64,000 nucleotides of DNA from Neoechinorhynchus agilis (taxonomy: Eukaryota > Acanthocephala). A program made the translations under genes and the position numbers. Below are positions 1-13,344 of the stretch, piece by piece (position 1 is the first letter of the stretch; each line of letters opens with the position of its first letter). Under the pieces are notes generated by a model. The model saw nothing but the letters and a program-made list of their open reading frames with translations, did not search any database and was not told where the DNA came from. The stretch spans positions 7,440,001 through 7,504,000 of the forward strand of contig CM121343.1 of assembly GCA_051530055.1 (NCBI GenBank), given 5' to 3'.

Positions 1-310
1 AAACGAGATCAAAATGTGTTTTAATATACAAATGTGTGACTCTTAATGAATCGCTTAACATATATTCCCCGATTCACGCAGCCAGCAATACACTTTAAAA
101 TTGAATGATGATAGTTTTATTTTTAAATATTAATGTACTTTTAACTAGCATTAAGAGCCGAGGATTTCGCTTGGAAGGGTTTATTGAGGAGCATGCACGC
201 AAAGATCAAACATTTTGATGGGTAGAAAGGCAACATTTCCGATTTGTAGAATTCTTGAAGTTGGTATCTCCAATATCATTTAAGCTAATAAGTTATATCT
301 TAGAATTTCA

Positions 311-2300
311 GACACGAGAGTTTAACACAATGTTTGTTCAATACGATGGCAGTTCTCGCAATGGGTGTTATTCAGCATATTTAAAGGAATGTTGCTATGA
401 ACATAGACCTCGAGCGATGATCGATCCCAGTAGGACTTTATCAATAAGAGAAGAGGGTACAAATATAAGATTAAAGTCAGGTAAAACTCTAAATTCGCAG
501 CATGGAGCGGTATGTCGATCCGAAATCCCGATTCCTGCGTCCTGCTGTATGTTTTACTACGAAGTAAAATTGATACAGATACGTTCATCTGCTGGGAGTG
601 AAGAATCGATTGGGACAGGAGGGGCTAGTTGTCAACGTGAAGCGATCGATGTTATTATCGGATACGGACTCTCCGACCCATCCTCCAGCCAAGTAGTAGC
701 AACATCAATGGACTCTGTAGGAATTAGAAGCAATTGCCAACGGGTTATAAAGAACTCGAATTATACGGATTCTAGCGATGAAGTAGATGATCAGAATAGG
801 CATCCGTTGCCCGCTGGTGCGGTAATAGGCGCTATTTTGAACCGTTTAGATAATGAGATCACGTTTACAATTAACGGTGCTATTCACGGTGATTCAGTGG
901 CGATTGATGAAGAGGCGAGTATATTTGTTTTTAGGATGGTCTTTGTAACCTGCATTCATCGGCTAGGTTTCCATGAGTGATACATACGTACTTATAAGTG
1001 TGATGAATCGTGGTTCAGGAGTGATCGTGAACTTTAGCGATCGCAGCAATGGGGATATCCATACTAACTTTATGTTTGATATGGACGAGCCATTTGCCAA
1101 TACAATAAATTCGTATTGGTCAGCGGAAACAGCTACATACGCGACTAATCCAACCGTGGACGAAACGACTCTTCATCATCTGTGTTTGTCCCATGTAGCT
1201 CACGCTGGGTATCTACATGCGACCGAAAAATTGGCCTTATCGGATTCTAGTTCAAGATCGCTGTTAAAGCGACGACTAGAATTTTCTGGTGAAGGGGGGG
1301 GGTAATAAAAAAACAGAATTCTATCCGTCGGACAGAAGATCCGGGTTGGAGGAAACATCGGGCCAAAGATCTCGAATTTCGATCACAAGTACGAAAAGCT
1401 GTAATGGACGGCAAAGTCGGTCGAGCAATAATCAGCATCTATGGGCAAAAGTGCGAGTTTTGGACAAAATATCCGTTCTTATTCTTTTACATGTTAAATC
1501 AATCGTTCATGGAGAGCGTCTTGGGGTTCGACGACGCTTATGACCAGTCAACTACTACTGGTGGTATGCTTTATCGGTTGATCGGAGAATTGACTCAGAT
1601 GTCGAGGGTGAGGGAAACCGATCCACAGGCAGTTTCGGGAAGCACGGGCGCTTCCCGAAGATCGACTGGTGGAGATGCTGACAAGACCGCTACAGGTCAA
1701 AGAGGGCGCCGGTCGTCCAGATTGACAAGAGCAAGTAATGGTTCAGCCCAAGAATCCGTTCGAGCTAAAGACCTCAACATTTTACGCTACGCAAAAGCAA
1801 TCAATAGACTATGGCATCTATTCTATGATGGTAATCCAAAGGGTGTTTTCTTCAGTCCTCAGTATATGAAAGAGCTCTTTGGTTCTCAAGCCCTGATTCC
1901 ACCGAATATCATAATAACGGCCGTTTCGTGTATTGTTGCCGGTACAGTGAATGCGGTGCTTTCGAGAATGACTATCGAACGACGAAATGAAGTCGCCTCG
2001 GCGCTAAATGCTATAATTCTTGAAGATTCGAGAGTCGCATTCGCATCTCAACTTGAAATCCTAGCTGCACATGGACGACAATTAGTTGAAATGTTAGACA
2101 GAGCCCAAGGTGCATTCCGTGGTACCATAATTCCTTCGCGATGTATCCTGTATAGTGAACCACTTCTGAAGGTTCACGGCTCACACAAGTGTCTGGTAGG
2201 CAATTTGGCATTAGCTACCACCGATGAAGATGACATTAGAACTGTGGATATAGAGTCGATCCCGACCGATAATGACGTGGAAATGGTCGACGTGGAATGA
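311..2300 (+). CDS. RANBP9: RanBPM (RANBP9/10)-like SPRY-LisH-CTLH-CRA protein, three exons
   Basis: RanBPM is a scaffold subunit of the CTLH E3 ubiquitin ligase. The first exon seems to start after a TTTCAG acceptor ending at 310, and the first ATG is at 330. Residues encoded at about 420-920 form a SPRY domain (RSEIPIPASCCMFYYEVKL and a later VIGAILNRLDNEITFTINGA block match RanBP9). A short intron ends at a CTAG at 966 (donor uncertain: 927, 939 or 945). Exon two continues SPRY and encodes a LisH motif (HLCLSHVAHAGYLHATEKL). A 47-nt GT-AG intron at 1289-1335, containing a nine-G run, restores the frame into CTLH (GKVGRAIISIYG) and a C-terminal CRA-like region (ERRNEVASALNAIILED). Stop at 2298. 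The N-terminus before SPRY is short compared with vertebrate RanBP9, so an upstream exon could be missing. Family call strong, exon edges inferred. Confidence 0.85.
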
Positions 2301-2455
2301 AATTGTAAGTAGTGCCCAGTTAAGACAATACTGAATTGTGCACGAGTGAGTTATTGAGAATAAGCGTATCAATACATGTGATCTCTATCAACTTGAACAA
2401 ATATTTTTGAGAAAATATTAGGAAACATCAACTTTTTTTATCGTATTTGCTAGCT

Positions 2456-2675
2456 GCATTCACCTTTGAAAAATAGTCTTTTTGAATGAGATGAAAGGAT
2501 TTGAAGTTTCATCTCAAAAGAAATACCAATCAACAAAAGAGATCCGCATTCACCTTTGAAAAATAATCTTTTTGAATGAGATCAAAGAATTTGATGTTTC
2601 ATCTCAAAAGAAATCCAAATTAAAAAGGAAATTCCGCGTTCACCTTTAAAAAATAATCTTTTTGAAACAGTCCTC
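2456..2675. repeat. about 90-bp tandem repeat, 2.4 copies
   Basis: Two full copies and a partial third copy of a unit beginning GCATTCACCTTTGAAAAATA. They lie between the RanBPM stop and the LINE relic. They could be 5' monomers of that LINE, but this is only inferred from position. Confidence 0.8.
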
Positions 2676-2679
2676 CCCC

Positions 2680-5330
2680 CATCAACAGTTATGCGCATTC
2701 CCTCCAAAAATCCCTTTAACTCGAGACCATGTCTTCTCAAAGTAACTTTTATTTCACCACTCGTAGCCTCCCTCTTTCTTAACAGGAGATACAAGCTCCT
2801 TAATTTACAACTTTCCACATAAAAACTCATCACAAAATCTTTCCACCGTCTTTCCAAACTCAACCCAGAACTCATCTTTCCAATGTAACCGGTCATTCCA
2901 AAAAATCGAAGAACAAGCGACTTCCCAGTTTCTCTGATTACATGCAACTCCACTGGCGCCCGAATAATCACAAAGGTCAATCTCCCAGCCGTTCCACATT
3001 AAATACTCTCTTTTTCCCGAATCAAGTAAATAATTATCTCTCTACCCCTACTCAAAATCACCAAATGTAGCTGATCCATGCAAAGTCCGAACCCTAAACT
3101 CATTTCTATCATTACCATTCACTCATTCCAACTCAAATTTTGGAGTCGCCCCCGAACTTCTCTCTTTGGGCTAATCAATCGTTCTTTGTCGGCATCCCGT
3201 AACGATTCCTCCCTTAACCCACCACCCGCAACGAACAATGCAACCCAAATCTCCCTCACTTCCGCCCTCCCCCCATTTCCCGAAATCCAAAACTCCCTTT
3301 CCCACCGTTTTCTACTCCAATACTCGTAGCCTCCTTCCTTAACTAGATGAAATTTCACTCATTTCATTTACCTCAAAAGTAGACGTAGTCATCTTAACAG
3401 AAACGTGGATTACCCCCTTCAACAACGATTCAGCCATCCTTCCCGGGTACTCTTCCTTCCATACATAGCGCGATGACCGCCCAGGGGTCTCAATTTACGT
3501 ACAAAACGCCGATCTAGAATTCATCACAGTCCATTTCATAACTCCTCTGAGAAACGGCCTTTGAGAATTCACCATTGCTGGCGTCTATCGCCCTCCGGCC
3601 TCTCGTCCTGAATCCTCTTTGCTCCAAATTGACTCTATGATTGAGCCCATAAACTCCACAAATTCGCACCAGTTCTTAATTGCAAGGGACTCCAATAAAC
3701 TATTTCCTCTTCTACCCTCTTCCGAGTTGCGTCAACCTACTGACTTCCCAACTCGTATTGACGCTCACCTCGACAAAGTGTTCATAAATATCGACGCCTA
3801 CTCATCCGCCTCTAAACTCCCTCTCCCCGCGAACTCTGGCCATTCCTCTGCCCTCATCACTCCGTCCACCCCACCTCAGCGTATGAAATCTCTCCGTTTA
3901 CCCGTCTGGGATAAACGTGATCATCATATCCAAAATTTTATAAAATTGTTCAACTCTAATATTCGCACATTCCACTCTGACATAGGCAATTCCCAAGAAA
4001 ATTATTAGAATCTCCAACCACGACCCTCCGTGGATAAACCCCATTTTGAGACTTCTACAAAGGCAAGCATCTAGGGCCCACCGCAATAACTTCCCAGACT
4101 CTTCCCGTTTACAAAAAGCACCTACGAATAAAATACTTCTCGCCCGCAAAAATTTCCTTTCCTCAAAAATTCTATCAGGTGGTAACTCAACATGGTAGCT
4201 GGCCTTCAAGGACTCTTGGTCTACACCTATGAAATTCGAAGATAACAAGTCTTCTTATTTCTGCAATCTTATTTTCCATTCTACTCGCTCTTTCAAAAAA
4301 TCATTGAAAAATGTTTTAAATCTTGCCTTTCACTTCCCCACGAAAAGTTATCGCCCCTACAATTTGGCTTCCGACTCAGATTTTCTGCAACCGCTGCCTT
4401 ACTTTGCATTTATGACACGATTCTGCGTAACCTCGACAATAATCCCTCCCGCGTCACCCGTCTCATTCAACTTGATTTATCTAAAGCTTTCGACTAAGTG
4501 GACCACTCACTCCTTCTCTGGACCTGCTCCGATTTTGGTCTCAACCAGTGGCAGATGTACCTCAAGGTGCTGTGCTGTCACCACTTCTCTTTAATATTTT
4601 TCTAAACAACCTCAAAATTCTCTCCTCTCACTCTGAACTCTTCTTATACGCCGACGATATCACCATCATCACCCCGCCTCTCTCACTCCTTAACCTCTAA
4701 CGAAATCACACGCAAAAAAGATTTCTGCACCAATCACAAACTCCATCTCAATTTCTCTAAATGCTTCGAAATGACTCCCTCTCTCCCGCAACCTCACATC
4801 ATCCCCTGAGCTTCTAAATGACATCCTACGAGTAACTTCCCTAAGAATTCTGGGTATCCAATTTCAATCAAATTTGAACTGGGAATCGCACATCACTCTC
4901 TTCCTCAAGCACAACACTTTTAAAATTCATCTCCTTAAACGCCTCCAACATTTAGGAATTTCTACACTCGACCTTTACAAATTTTACTTCTGCTTTAACT
5001 TACCATCCCTTACCTACGATTACCCCGTATTTTGCAACCTATCCTCCGTCGTCTTGAAATTCTTCATAAAAGAGCATCTAAAATTTGCACAACTAATTTT
5101 CCTCCTCTCACCGAATGCCTTGATTCTATTTTCATTAAACAATCAAAACGCCTCTCAACCCAACCACCACAATTTCTTCCACATATCGCTCCCTTTTCAC
5201 ACGAGCACAGCACTCGTAATCTTAATTCGTTTCATCCTCCTATACCTCGAACCTCACTATATCTACGTTTTATTTTCCATGCTGCTCAATCTTCTCGGAT
5301 ATTAGAACTTGAAATGAACATGAGGAAAGA
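2680..5330 (+). mobile_element. Decayed non-LTR retrotransposon (LINE) with endonuclease and reverse transcriptase remains
   Basis: The plus strand encodes, in several frames, pieces of a LINE polyprotein. Around 3390-3620 there is an AP-endonuclease-like segment (LTETWIT, then AGVYRPPASRPESS). At 4010-4150 there is the linker typical before RT (WINPILRLLQR). At 4360-4700 come RT blocks: QFGFR, RLIQLDLSKAFD, VPQGAVLSPLLFNIFLNNL and the catalytic YADD at about 4650. Many stops and frame changes separate them, so it is dead. The strand is strongly pyrimidine-rich, unlike the neighbouring genes. The block order fits the Jockey/CR1 group, but the clade is not firmly assigned. It ends where the 67-bp satellite begins, with no poly(A) visible. 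Confidence 0.8.
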
Positions 5331-5389
5331 CCAACCTTACAAGCGCTCCTGCAAGCGATATACTCCAATTCGCCTACTAGAACGGACCT

Positions 5390-8022
5390 TCCAACCTAAC
5401 CGGATATTCTCAATCGAACGGACACATTCTCACCCGAACGAACCGTCCCCAACTGGATAGTTCCCATCCGAATAGACAGCCCTCCGACCAGATATTACCA
5501 CCCGAACGAACCGTCCTCGACTGGATATTCCCATCCGAATAGACAGCCCTCCGACCAGATATTACCACCCGAACGAACCGTCCTCGACTGGATGTTCCCA
5601 TCCTAATAGGAATCCCTCCGACCAGATATTACCACCCGAGCGAACCGTCCTCGACTGGATATTCCCATCCTAATAGGAATCCCTCCGACCAGATATTACC
5701 ACCCGAACGAACCGTCCTCGACTGGATATTCCCATCCTAATAGGAATCCCTCCGACCAGATATTACCACCCGAACGAACCGTCCTCGACTGGATATTCCC
5801 ATCCTAATAGGAATCCCTCCGACCAGATATTATCACCCGAACGAACCGTCCCCAACTGGATAGTTCCCATCCGAATAGACAGCCCTCCGACCAGATATTA
5901 CCACCCGAACGAACCGTCCTCGACTGGATATTCCCATCCTAATAGGAATCCCTCCGACCAGATATTACCACCCGAACGAACCGTCCCCAACTGGATTTCC
6001 CATCCGAATAGGACCTCCGACCAGATATTATCACCCGAAAGAACCGTCCTCGACTGGATATTCCCATCCTAATAGGAATCCCTCCGACCAGATATTACCA
6101 CCCGAACGAACCGTCCTCGACTGGATATTCCCATCCTAATAGGAATCCCTCCGACCAGATATTACCACCCGAACGAACCGTCCTCGACTGGATATTCCCA
6201 TCCTAATAGGAATCCCTCCGACCAGATATTACCACCCGAACGAACCGTCCCCAACTGGATAGTTCCCATCCGAATAGACAGCCTTCCGACCAGATATTAC
6301 CACCCGAACGAACCGTCCTCGACTGGATATTCCCATCCTAATAGGAATCCCTCCGACCAGATATTACCACCCGAACGAACCGTCCTCGACTGGATATTCC
6401 CATCCTAATAGGAATCCCTCCGACCAGATATTACCACCCGAACGAACCGTCCTCGACTGGATAGTTCCCATCCTAATAGGAATCCCTCCGACCAGATATT
6501 ACCACCCGAACGAACCGTCCTCGACTGGATGTTCCCATCCTAATAGGAATCCCTCCGACCAGATATTACCACCCGAACGAACCGTCCTCGACTGGATATT
6601 CCCATCCTAATAGGAATCCCTCCGACCAGATATTACCACCCGAACGAACCGTCCTCGACTGGATATTCCCATCCTAATAGGAATCCCTCCGACCAGATAT
6701 TACCACCCGAACGAACCGTCCTCGACTGGATATTCCCATCCTAATAGGAATCCCTCCGACCAGATATTACCACCCGAACGAACCGTCCTCGACTGGATAG
6801 TTCCCATCCTAATAGGAATCCCTCCGACCAGATATTACCACCCGAACGAACCGTCCTCGACTGGATATTCCCATCCTAATAGGAATCCCTCCGACCAGAT
6901 ATTACCACCCGAACGAACCGTCCTCGACTGGATAGTTCCCATCCTAATAGGAATCCCTCCGACCAGATATTACCACCCGAACGAACCGTCCTCGACTGGA
7001 TAGTTCCCATCCTAATAGGAATCCCTCCGACCAGATATTACCACCCGAACGAACCGTCCTCGACTGGATATTCCCATCCTAATAGGAATCCCTCCGACCA
7101 GATATTACCACCCGAACGAACCGTCCTCGACTGGATGTTCCCATCCTAATAGGAATCCCTCCGACCAGATATTACCACCCGAACGAACCGTCCTCGACTG
7201 GATATTCCCATCCTAATAGGAATCCCTCCGACCAGATATTACCACCCGAACGAACCGTCCTCGACTGGATATTCCCATCCTAATAGGAATCCCTCCGACC
7301 AGATATTACCACCCGAACGAACCGTCCTCGACTGGATATTCCCATCCTAATAGGAATCCCTCCGACCAGATATTACCACCCGAACGAACCGTCCTCGACT
7401 GGATATTCCCATCCTAATAGGAATCCCTCCGACCAGATATTACCACCCGAACGAACCGTCCTCGACTGGATATTCCCATCCTAATAGGAATCCCTCCGAC
7501 CAGATATTACCACCCGAACGAACCGTCCTCGACTGGATATTCCCATCCTAATAGGAATCCCTCCGACCAGATATTACCACCCGAACGAACCGTCCTCGAC
7601 TGGATAGTTCCCATCCGAATAGGAATCCCTCCGACCAGATATTACCACCCGAACGAACCGTCCTCGACTGGATATTCCCATCCTAATAGGAATCCCTCCG
7701 ACCAGATATTACCACCCGAACGAACCGTCCTCGACTGGATTTCCCATCCTAATAGAAATCCCTCCGACCAGATATTACCACCCGAACGAACCGTCCTCGA
7801 CTGGATATTCCCATCCTAATAGGAATCCCTCCGACCAGATATTACCACCCGAACGAACCGTCCTCGACTGGATGTTCCCATCCTAATAGGAATCCCTCCG
7901 ACCAGATATTACCACCCGAACGAACCGTCCTCGACTGGATATTCCCATCCTAATAGGAATCCCTCCGACCAGATATTACCACCCGAACGAACCGTCCTCG
8001 ACTGGATATTCCCATCCTAACG
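5390..8022. repeat. 67-bp satellite array, about 39 copies
   Basis: Head-to-tail units reading CCTCGACTGGATATTCCCAT then CCTAATAGGAATCCCTCCGA, then CCAGATATTACCACCCGAAC, then GAACCGT. Copies differ by a few bases: a variant with CCGAATAGACAG in place of CCTAATAGGAAT recurs near 5460, 5530, 5870 and 6260, and single-base indels occur in GGATATTCCC. The array abuts the 3' end of the LINE relic and ends abruptly at 8022. No ORF or RNA gene is seen in it. Confidence 0.97.
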
Positions 8023-8858
8023 GATACGCTTTTTTGAACAATGTGAACTCGAATACTTATGAGGACCCAAAGGTACATGGGTCCTTCTATTCTTTCCCTG
8101 TATTTTTCAACAATAAACGTGTTATTATTATAATGATAATGTTTCTACGCAATTTCATGAAATATTTAAGTTTAATACTAAAGTGCAATCAATTTCTGGG
8201 CGTTTGTGATGTTTGTTAGATAATCTTTTTAACCGAGGAAAAATGTATCCAGATTCTTTTAAAAGAACACTTAATAATGAAATTGCTTTGCAAAGTCTTG
8301 GTATTCAACATAATTTTTCTTATGTAATTATTCATATCGTTTTCTCAGATTTGCACATCTGACAAAACCTGAAATAGTTTTTATATTGATTTCCGATTAT
8401 GTAAGCATTGAGGAATCGTACGACAGAAAATAATTACTCACTGGGCAATTTCTCTGAATTAATGTTCTATATTTCAATATTTTTTGATTATTTCAATGAA
8501 ACACTTGATCGAAGATATTGTCACCGTCTTTTTATCAGACCATTTCAATCAAAATTACGAATCCATTTTGCTAACAAGATCGTCGTTCACTTTGACGTGT
8601 TCATTTAGATTTATTCTATTAAACTTACTGTTCAATGTTGCGGTTAGAACTCAGACCTAGAAAATCTAAAACGCCTATAGCGACTCAAATTATCTTACAT
8701 TCTGATTCAATTGTATTTTTCTTGATGTTTTCGAGAATAAACTACAGTGTGGAGTACACAGCGCAAACTCATTGATTCAACGCGCTATTTTCACGATGTG
8801 CGCGAGAGCAGTCGACCATTAAAGCGAGACAAATTAATGCCGTGGAATCTTCACGAAA
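8023..8858. other. Noncoding spacer with a dispersed hairpin tail
   Basis: At 8060-8130 a small hairpin (GGACCCAAAGGTACATGGGTCC split by its loop) is followed by a stretch ending CGTGTTATTAT. A similar block occurs at 43,437-43,500, so this is a dispersed repeat. The rest is AT-rich and probably includes the 3' UTR of the PDZ-GEF gene on the minus strand. No gene is supported. Confidence 0.5.
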
Positions 8859-11800
8859 TCATTGATTTTCAGTCAAATAATTAGCCTGGTCAGTTACAGC
8901 GTCGAGTGAGGTAGGCTTGTCGCTTATCAGGTAGCAAATAGATTTTTTTGTGTTAGCTTTTGAAAAGCTGTTGTCTTTATAACCATTGGCTGTCGATTTA
9001 ACTGGCGGTAGCGTGCTGGATGTTCGTTTCACTTGCTGATTTGGCGATGATTCCATTGATTTTTCCGTGGGTTGTTTGTCTGTCGGGAAAATTTGTGGGA
9101 TTGTAGGGGACTCTTCAGAAATTGCCATATCCATGAGTTGCACTTCATCGTTAATGATTTCAACTTCATCGAGGTACGCTTTTGCCTGTCGTGTTTTCTC
9201 AGTTTGTTCATATCTCTTTTTTAGCCACGATTGGCTTGCTTTAGTTCGCGATTGTGACGGATACAATGTTTGATGTCGAGTAAGCGATCCGTTTCTGGAA
9301 AGCACGGGATCAGAAGCGAGTTTATCGGACAATTGTCGACAGTATCCGCTACAGTCGAATGCCCTGAACACGGACCAAAATGGAACTGGAAGAGTTGCGT
9401 ACTCGTCAAGGTCAGTAGATGGACACGTCTTCATTTGTGTGATAAAGTCTATTTCTTTTGCTAAGCGTCTATTTATGAGTCCTGCGAGTTTAATGGTAGA
9501 CAAGGTACCCTCCCCCCCCTATCCACAGGACACATGATTCGTAAACTTTTCGAAATTCACAACGTGCTCTTCTTTTGAAATGCTATCGTTTGTAATGGTG
9601 CAAGAGTTGGCCTGATGGATATAAACGAGGTCTTTTATACATATGGGAAACATTGGAATAATTGGAGAACATATATTGGGCGATCGGAATAACGATCGGT
9701 ATTTAAGCATATTTCTTGAAGGGTCAAGAAGGCTTTGAAGATTAGCGTAAGTCTTCTTTGATTTATCCGGTACTCGCGCCCATGTACGATGCAGACGACA
9801 CACGGACTTGTGTCCAAGTCCACTGATGATTGTGAGGAGCGAATTAAAGTTCTTCAATTCCTTGCATATTTCAGCTAACTTAATGAATTTTTTGATCACT
9901 AGGACCCGTCGGTTCACGTTGGACTGTTTTACTACCTCACTAACGACCCAATACATCTCACGATTGATCATATTAGAAAGAATATCCAGATTCGGAGACT
10001 CCAATAGATCACGGTTACTTGATTCATAAGGATGTTTTTGTTTGCCAATGCTCCATTTAAATATATGATTAATGTATTCTTGCGATTTTACATTTGAAAA
10101 TAGAACATATGCCCTGAGGCTTAATTGACTAGCCAGCTCGTAAATGTCGACCGAAAGGATATTGAGGTCATTGTTAGAACCTGAAACGGTTGCACCATCA
10201 ACAACCGACTGACGGGCATTGTTAGTAGAACAATTGGAAGTGGCAATGCTTGTTGATTTTACATAATATCGCGATCTATAGGGAAGACGATATGCTAAAT
10301 TCCGAACCTGGTCAGGAAGCCGTCTTTGCTTCCAATATGTAAGATTATCGTGACTTAGTTCGTAGAGAGCTACTTGATGTTGCTGAATATTAGTAAAATC
10401 ATGTCCGATTGCAGAGTCCGAGTTGCAAAGAACGGACGAGGCTGCCTCGCGCGCTGTTGTAAACTTGTTAATCCTTAGCAGTCTAAAATTCTCTTCTGAA
10501 ATAAAGACTTTGATAACGAATTCAAACTGCTCTGGCCGTTGGCGATCAGGAGATACGGGTCTGTACCTTTTCCATTTCCACAATGATTTCTGAGAACGTC
10601 GTACGAGTGATGAAGATGAGTGCGTTTCGCCTTGATGATAGCGTGATGCGTTCCCAGTAGACCTTACACCCACCAGTCGTTTGGCTAATACACCCACGAT
10701 GTTCGATTTGTATCCATGTGAAGATTGCGAATGATCAATGGACGTTGTCTTGTTTCTTTTTTGTTGAACTAGCATACTATCATGGTTATTCGAAAACGAA
10801 ATGAGCTCGTAGTATCCAATAAGGTTATACCGTACGGTTAGGCTTAAATGAGTTGTTTGCCGCATCACTTCGGAAACGGATGCTTTGAGTTGTGCAACTG
10901 GTTGTCCGTTGATTTCAAGTATTTCATCTCCGCGTTTTAGACCGAGTTGCGCGGCTTTAGAATCTTTCTCGACCTTCATTACAAAGACTGACAAACCCTT
11001 ATGATAGCGATGAGCTTCAGTCGCAGATTCATTTATATCGAATTGTAAGAGTTCATCCCGATTGTTTCTAGGAATTACAATCGATCGACTGGATGAATTA
11101 GCAGTCGAGCATGCGATTGCTAGAAGACGTAAAGAGGCGAACATGTTATTTCGATGTACAAGATCAATGAACTCATCTAGCTTTGAAGATAGAACTGTTG
11201 ACCACTCGAAATCAGCGCCGTATTTTGCAATCCAATGTAAAAATACGTTAACCACCGGTTCTCGGTAAATGATGTCTTTATTGAATGTCTGAATCAGACT
11301 GTCGCATACTTCTATAGAACATTGTTTAAATGCTCTATGAGTGAGCAGATACTGATTGACGTATGCGAAATCAAAGTAGTAACTCGCTTTCACCAAATAA
11401 TCCAATAGATCCTTTCGATTACCGCTCACGAGCTTCGTTTGTGAACCCAGAATCACATTATCTTCTTCGTATTCACCTGCATTCAAAGAAGAAATCTCCT
11501 CTACCGTATCCTTGGGTCGGATGAGCGTATTAAAGGCTCTTGTGCGGCGCTGATCTTTTTTGTCAGTTGCAGACGCACTTAGGCTCCTTATTTTCTGAAA
11601 TCGGGATTTGTCGTCCCGCCATAAACCATATCGTCTAGCTAAAGTGAGATAGTCATCCTTTGGTACACAAAGGAATCGGCAGTTGTCTATAAGTGTTTTC
11701 ATCACACCTCTATGGTACTCATTGCTTTCCCCGTCGCCATCACACAGCCCAAAACTGTCGTTAACACCCATTACAACGATAGAGTGACTATATCGATCAG

Positions 11801-12809
11801 CAGAACGGCAACCGTGAGCTTCATCCACTTTCAACGAAATTCGGTTCTCTACTTTTCCACTTATAATCACACTCCAAGCATCATACTCTTCACCGTCACT
11901 CATTATCACAGTATCGGAGTGGTCAACCACGGCCAATACAAGAACACGAGCCAATTCTCTCTTTACCGTCAAACAGGATTGAGATATGTCGTCGAAGGCA
12001 TTAAATGCACCCATAAAGCTGACAATCCGACCAATGTCGTATTCCGTCCGGTCACTGGGTTCCTTCTGCAGGCTGACCCAAGCTCGACATTCAAGTAATG
12101 ACTCACTAACTTCTGATATTGAAGTACCGGTCGTCGTCGTACTTAAAGACCCTCCGCTTTCATGGTACCGCAACTGTGGACTCAACGGATTATTCTCGCC
12201 GATGGGCGCAATAGAAGTCTCAGTTTTATCGGCATCTAAATAATCAATCACCAAGAACTGGGTATTATCCTCTAAAACCAAGCAACTACTATCACGTAAC
12301 GCAGTCTTACCATCCTTCCTTCTTCTTCCAAAAACTTGACCTCTCTCGGAATAGACTTCTCGTTTATTCAATCCGTCATCAATCAATATCGATCCATGTA
12401 AAAGAACATACCAACAGTTAGTCACATCCCCGATCCCGTAGATCCAATCACCCAAAGGCAACCGCTGAAGCCTTACACTTGAACTAACCAAATTTAGTGC
12501 ATGCTTCGATAAACTACGAAACGATTTACATAAATCACATAAAAACACAGAAATCCGATTGATAATGACGTCATTCCGATCGGATGGATCAATCGCCAAA
12601 AGATCGTAGTCTTGAAAAGAAGACCGTTGATTAAACCACTTAATCCGATCACTTTGTGGAGAACTGCATAAAGATAAACCTCGGGATCGACCTGTGATAT
12701 CCATCGGCGGAGTCAAAACTGGAACAATTACACGCGATCCACTTATCAACGGCGCTGGAGAACTACAATTCTGATATGGTAACCTGTTAATTTGATTTTG
12801 CTGCGACAT
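8859..12809 (-). CDS. RAPGEF2: PDZ-GEF (RAPGEF2/6 type) Rap guanine-nucleotide exchange factor
   Basis: Exchanges GDP for GTP on Rap GTPases at the plasma membrane and cell junctions. Domain order from the N-terminus (ATG at 12,809): a degenerate cyclic-nucleotide-binding fold (GDWIYGIGDVTNCWYVLLHG), a second one (WSVIISGKVE to CRFLCVPKDDYLTL), RasGEF-N (KDLLDYLVKASYYFDFAYVN), PDZ (GLKRGDEILEINGQPV), Ras-association (EQFEFVIKVFISEENFRLLR) and the catalytic RasGEF domain. An in-frame TAG at 9521-9519 would interrupt the catalytic domain. A 78-nt GT-AG intron at 9546-9469 removes it, joins NFEK to RLAKEIDF exactly where RAPGEF2 has FEKxRMIAKEI, and leaves a frame of 1,290 residues. The large first exon (3.26 kb) is unusually intron-poor for this family. 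A serine/lysine-rich tail ends the protein. Confidence 0.93.
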
Positions 12810-13340
12810 TTAAATTAATCGCATCTCAATGAAAAATTCTTTTGATCAATATTGCCAGATTAAGTTGATGAAATCGCCAATCTAAACAACCAATCAATAA
12901 TTAGAAACATATCGATAATTATTAGATTCTTCCGTGGTTTATAATAACACTTTCTCCAAGCTTACAAAATCATGCAATTATAGTTTATGTGCAGATCCTT
13001 AACGCTGGTCGAAGGTGGAGTGGTCGAATTTGGAAAATAGTGGCCGTGCCGCTTATAATCATTTTGTGACTTTTATTTCTTTCAAAATGGACTACAAATC
13101 GCTTGTGTGTCATTGCTGTTTGCTCCGTAGGTTAAACTTTTCATTTTTTTAAGAGTTCAAAAGTACGACGTCAGATCTATCCGTTTACCTTCAGCACAGT
13201 AGTGTTGTAGGCTTTTAATTGACAAAGATCTTTACCAATCCATTGATCCAGGCTTTGAAGATAAAATCGATATCCAAGCGATGCTTTTTTATGATTGTTT
13301 TATGGCGTGTAGAAAAATTAAAATGATTTTATTTTGAAAT
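12810..13340. other. 5' flank of PDZ-GEF, no gene seen
   Basis: Upstream intergenic DNA of the PDZ-GEF gene. No repeat or coding pattern could be supported. It presumably contains the promoter. Confidence 0.4.
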
Positions 13341-13344
13341 CCGA

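Noticed and set aside
1297-1305. Nine-G run as a frameshift breaking the RanBPM gene
   Set aside because: The run lies inside an inferred 47-nt intron whose removal gives a continuous LisH-CTLH reading.
5390-8022. Regular spacing suggesting a CRISPR array
   Set aside because: The whole 67-bp unit is repeated with no unique spacers, and the genome is eukaryotic; it is a satellite.
9519-9521. In-frame stop in PDZ-GEF read as a pseudogene
   Set aside because: A 78-nt GT-AG intron removes it and exactly restores the conserved RasGEF sequence and frame.
13087-13131. Short CxxC-containing reading frame ending at a donor-like site, possibly a first exon
   Set aside because: Only 14 codons, and no downstream exon could be linked to it.
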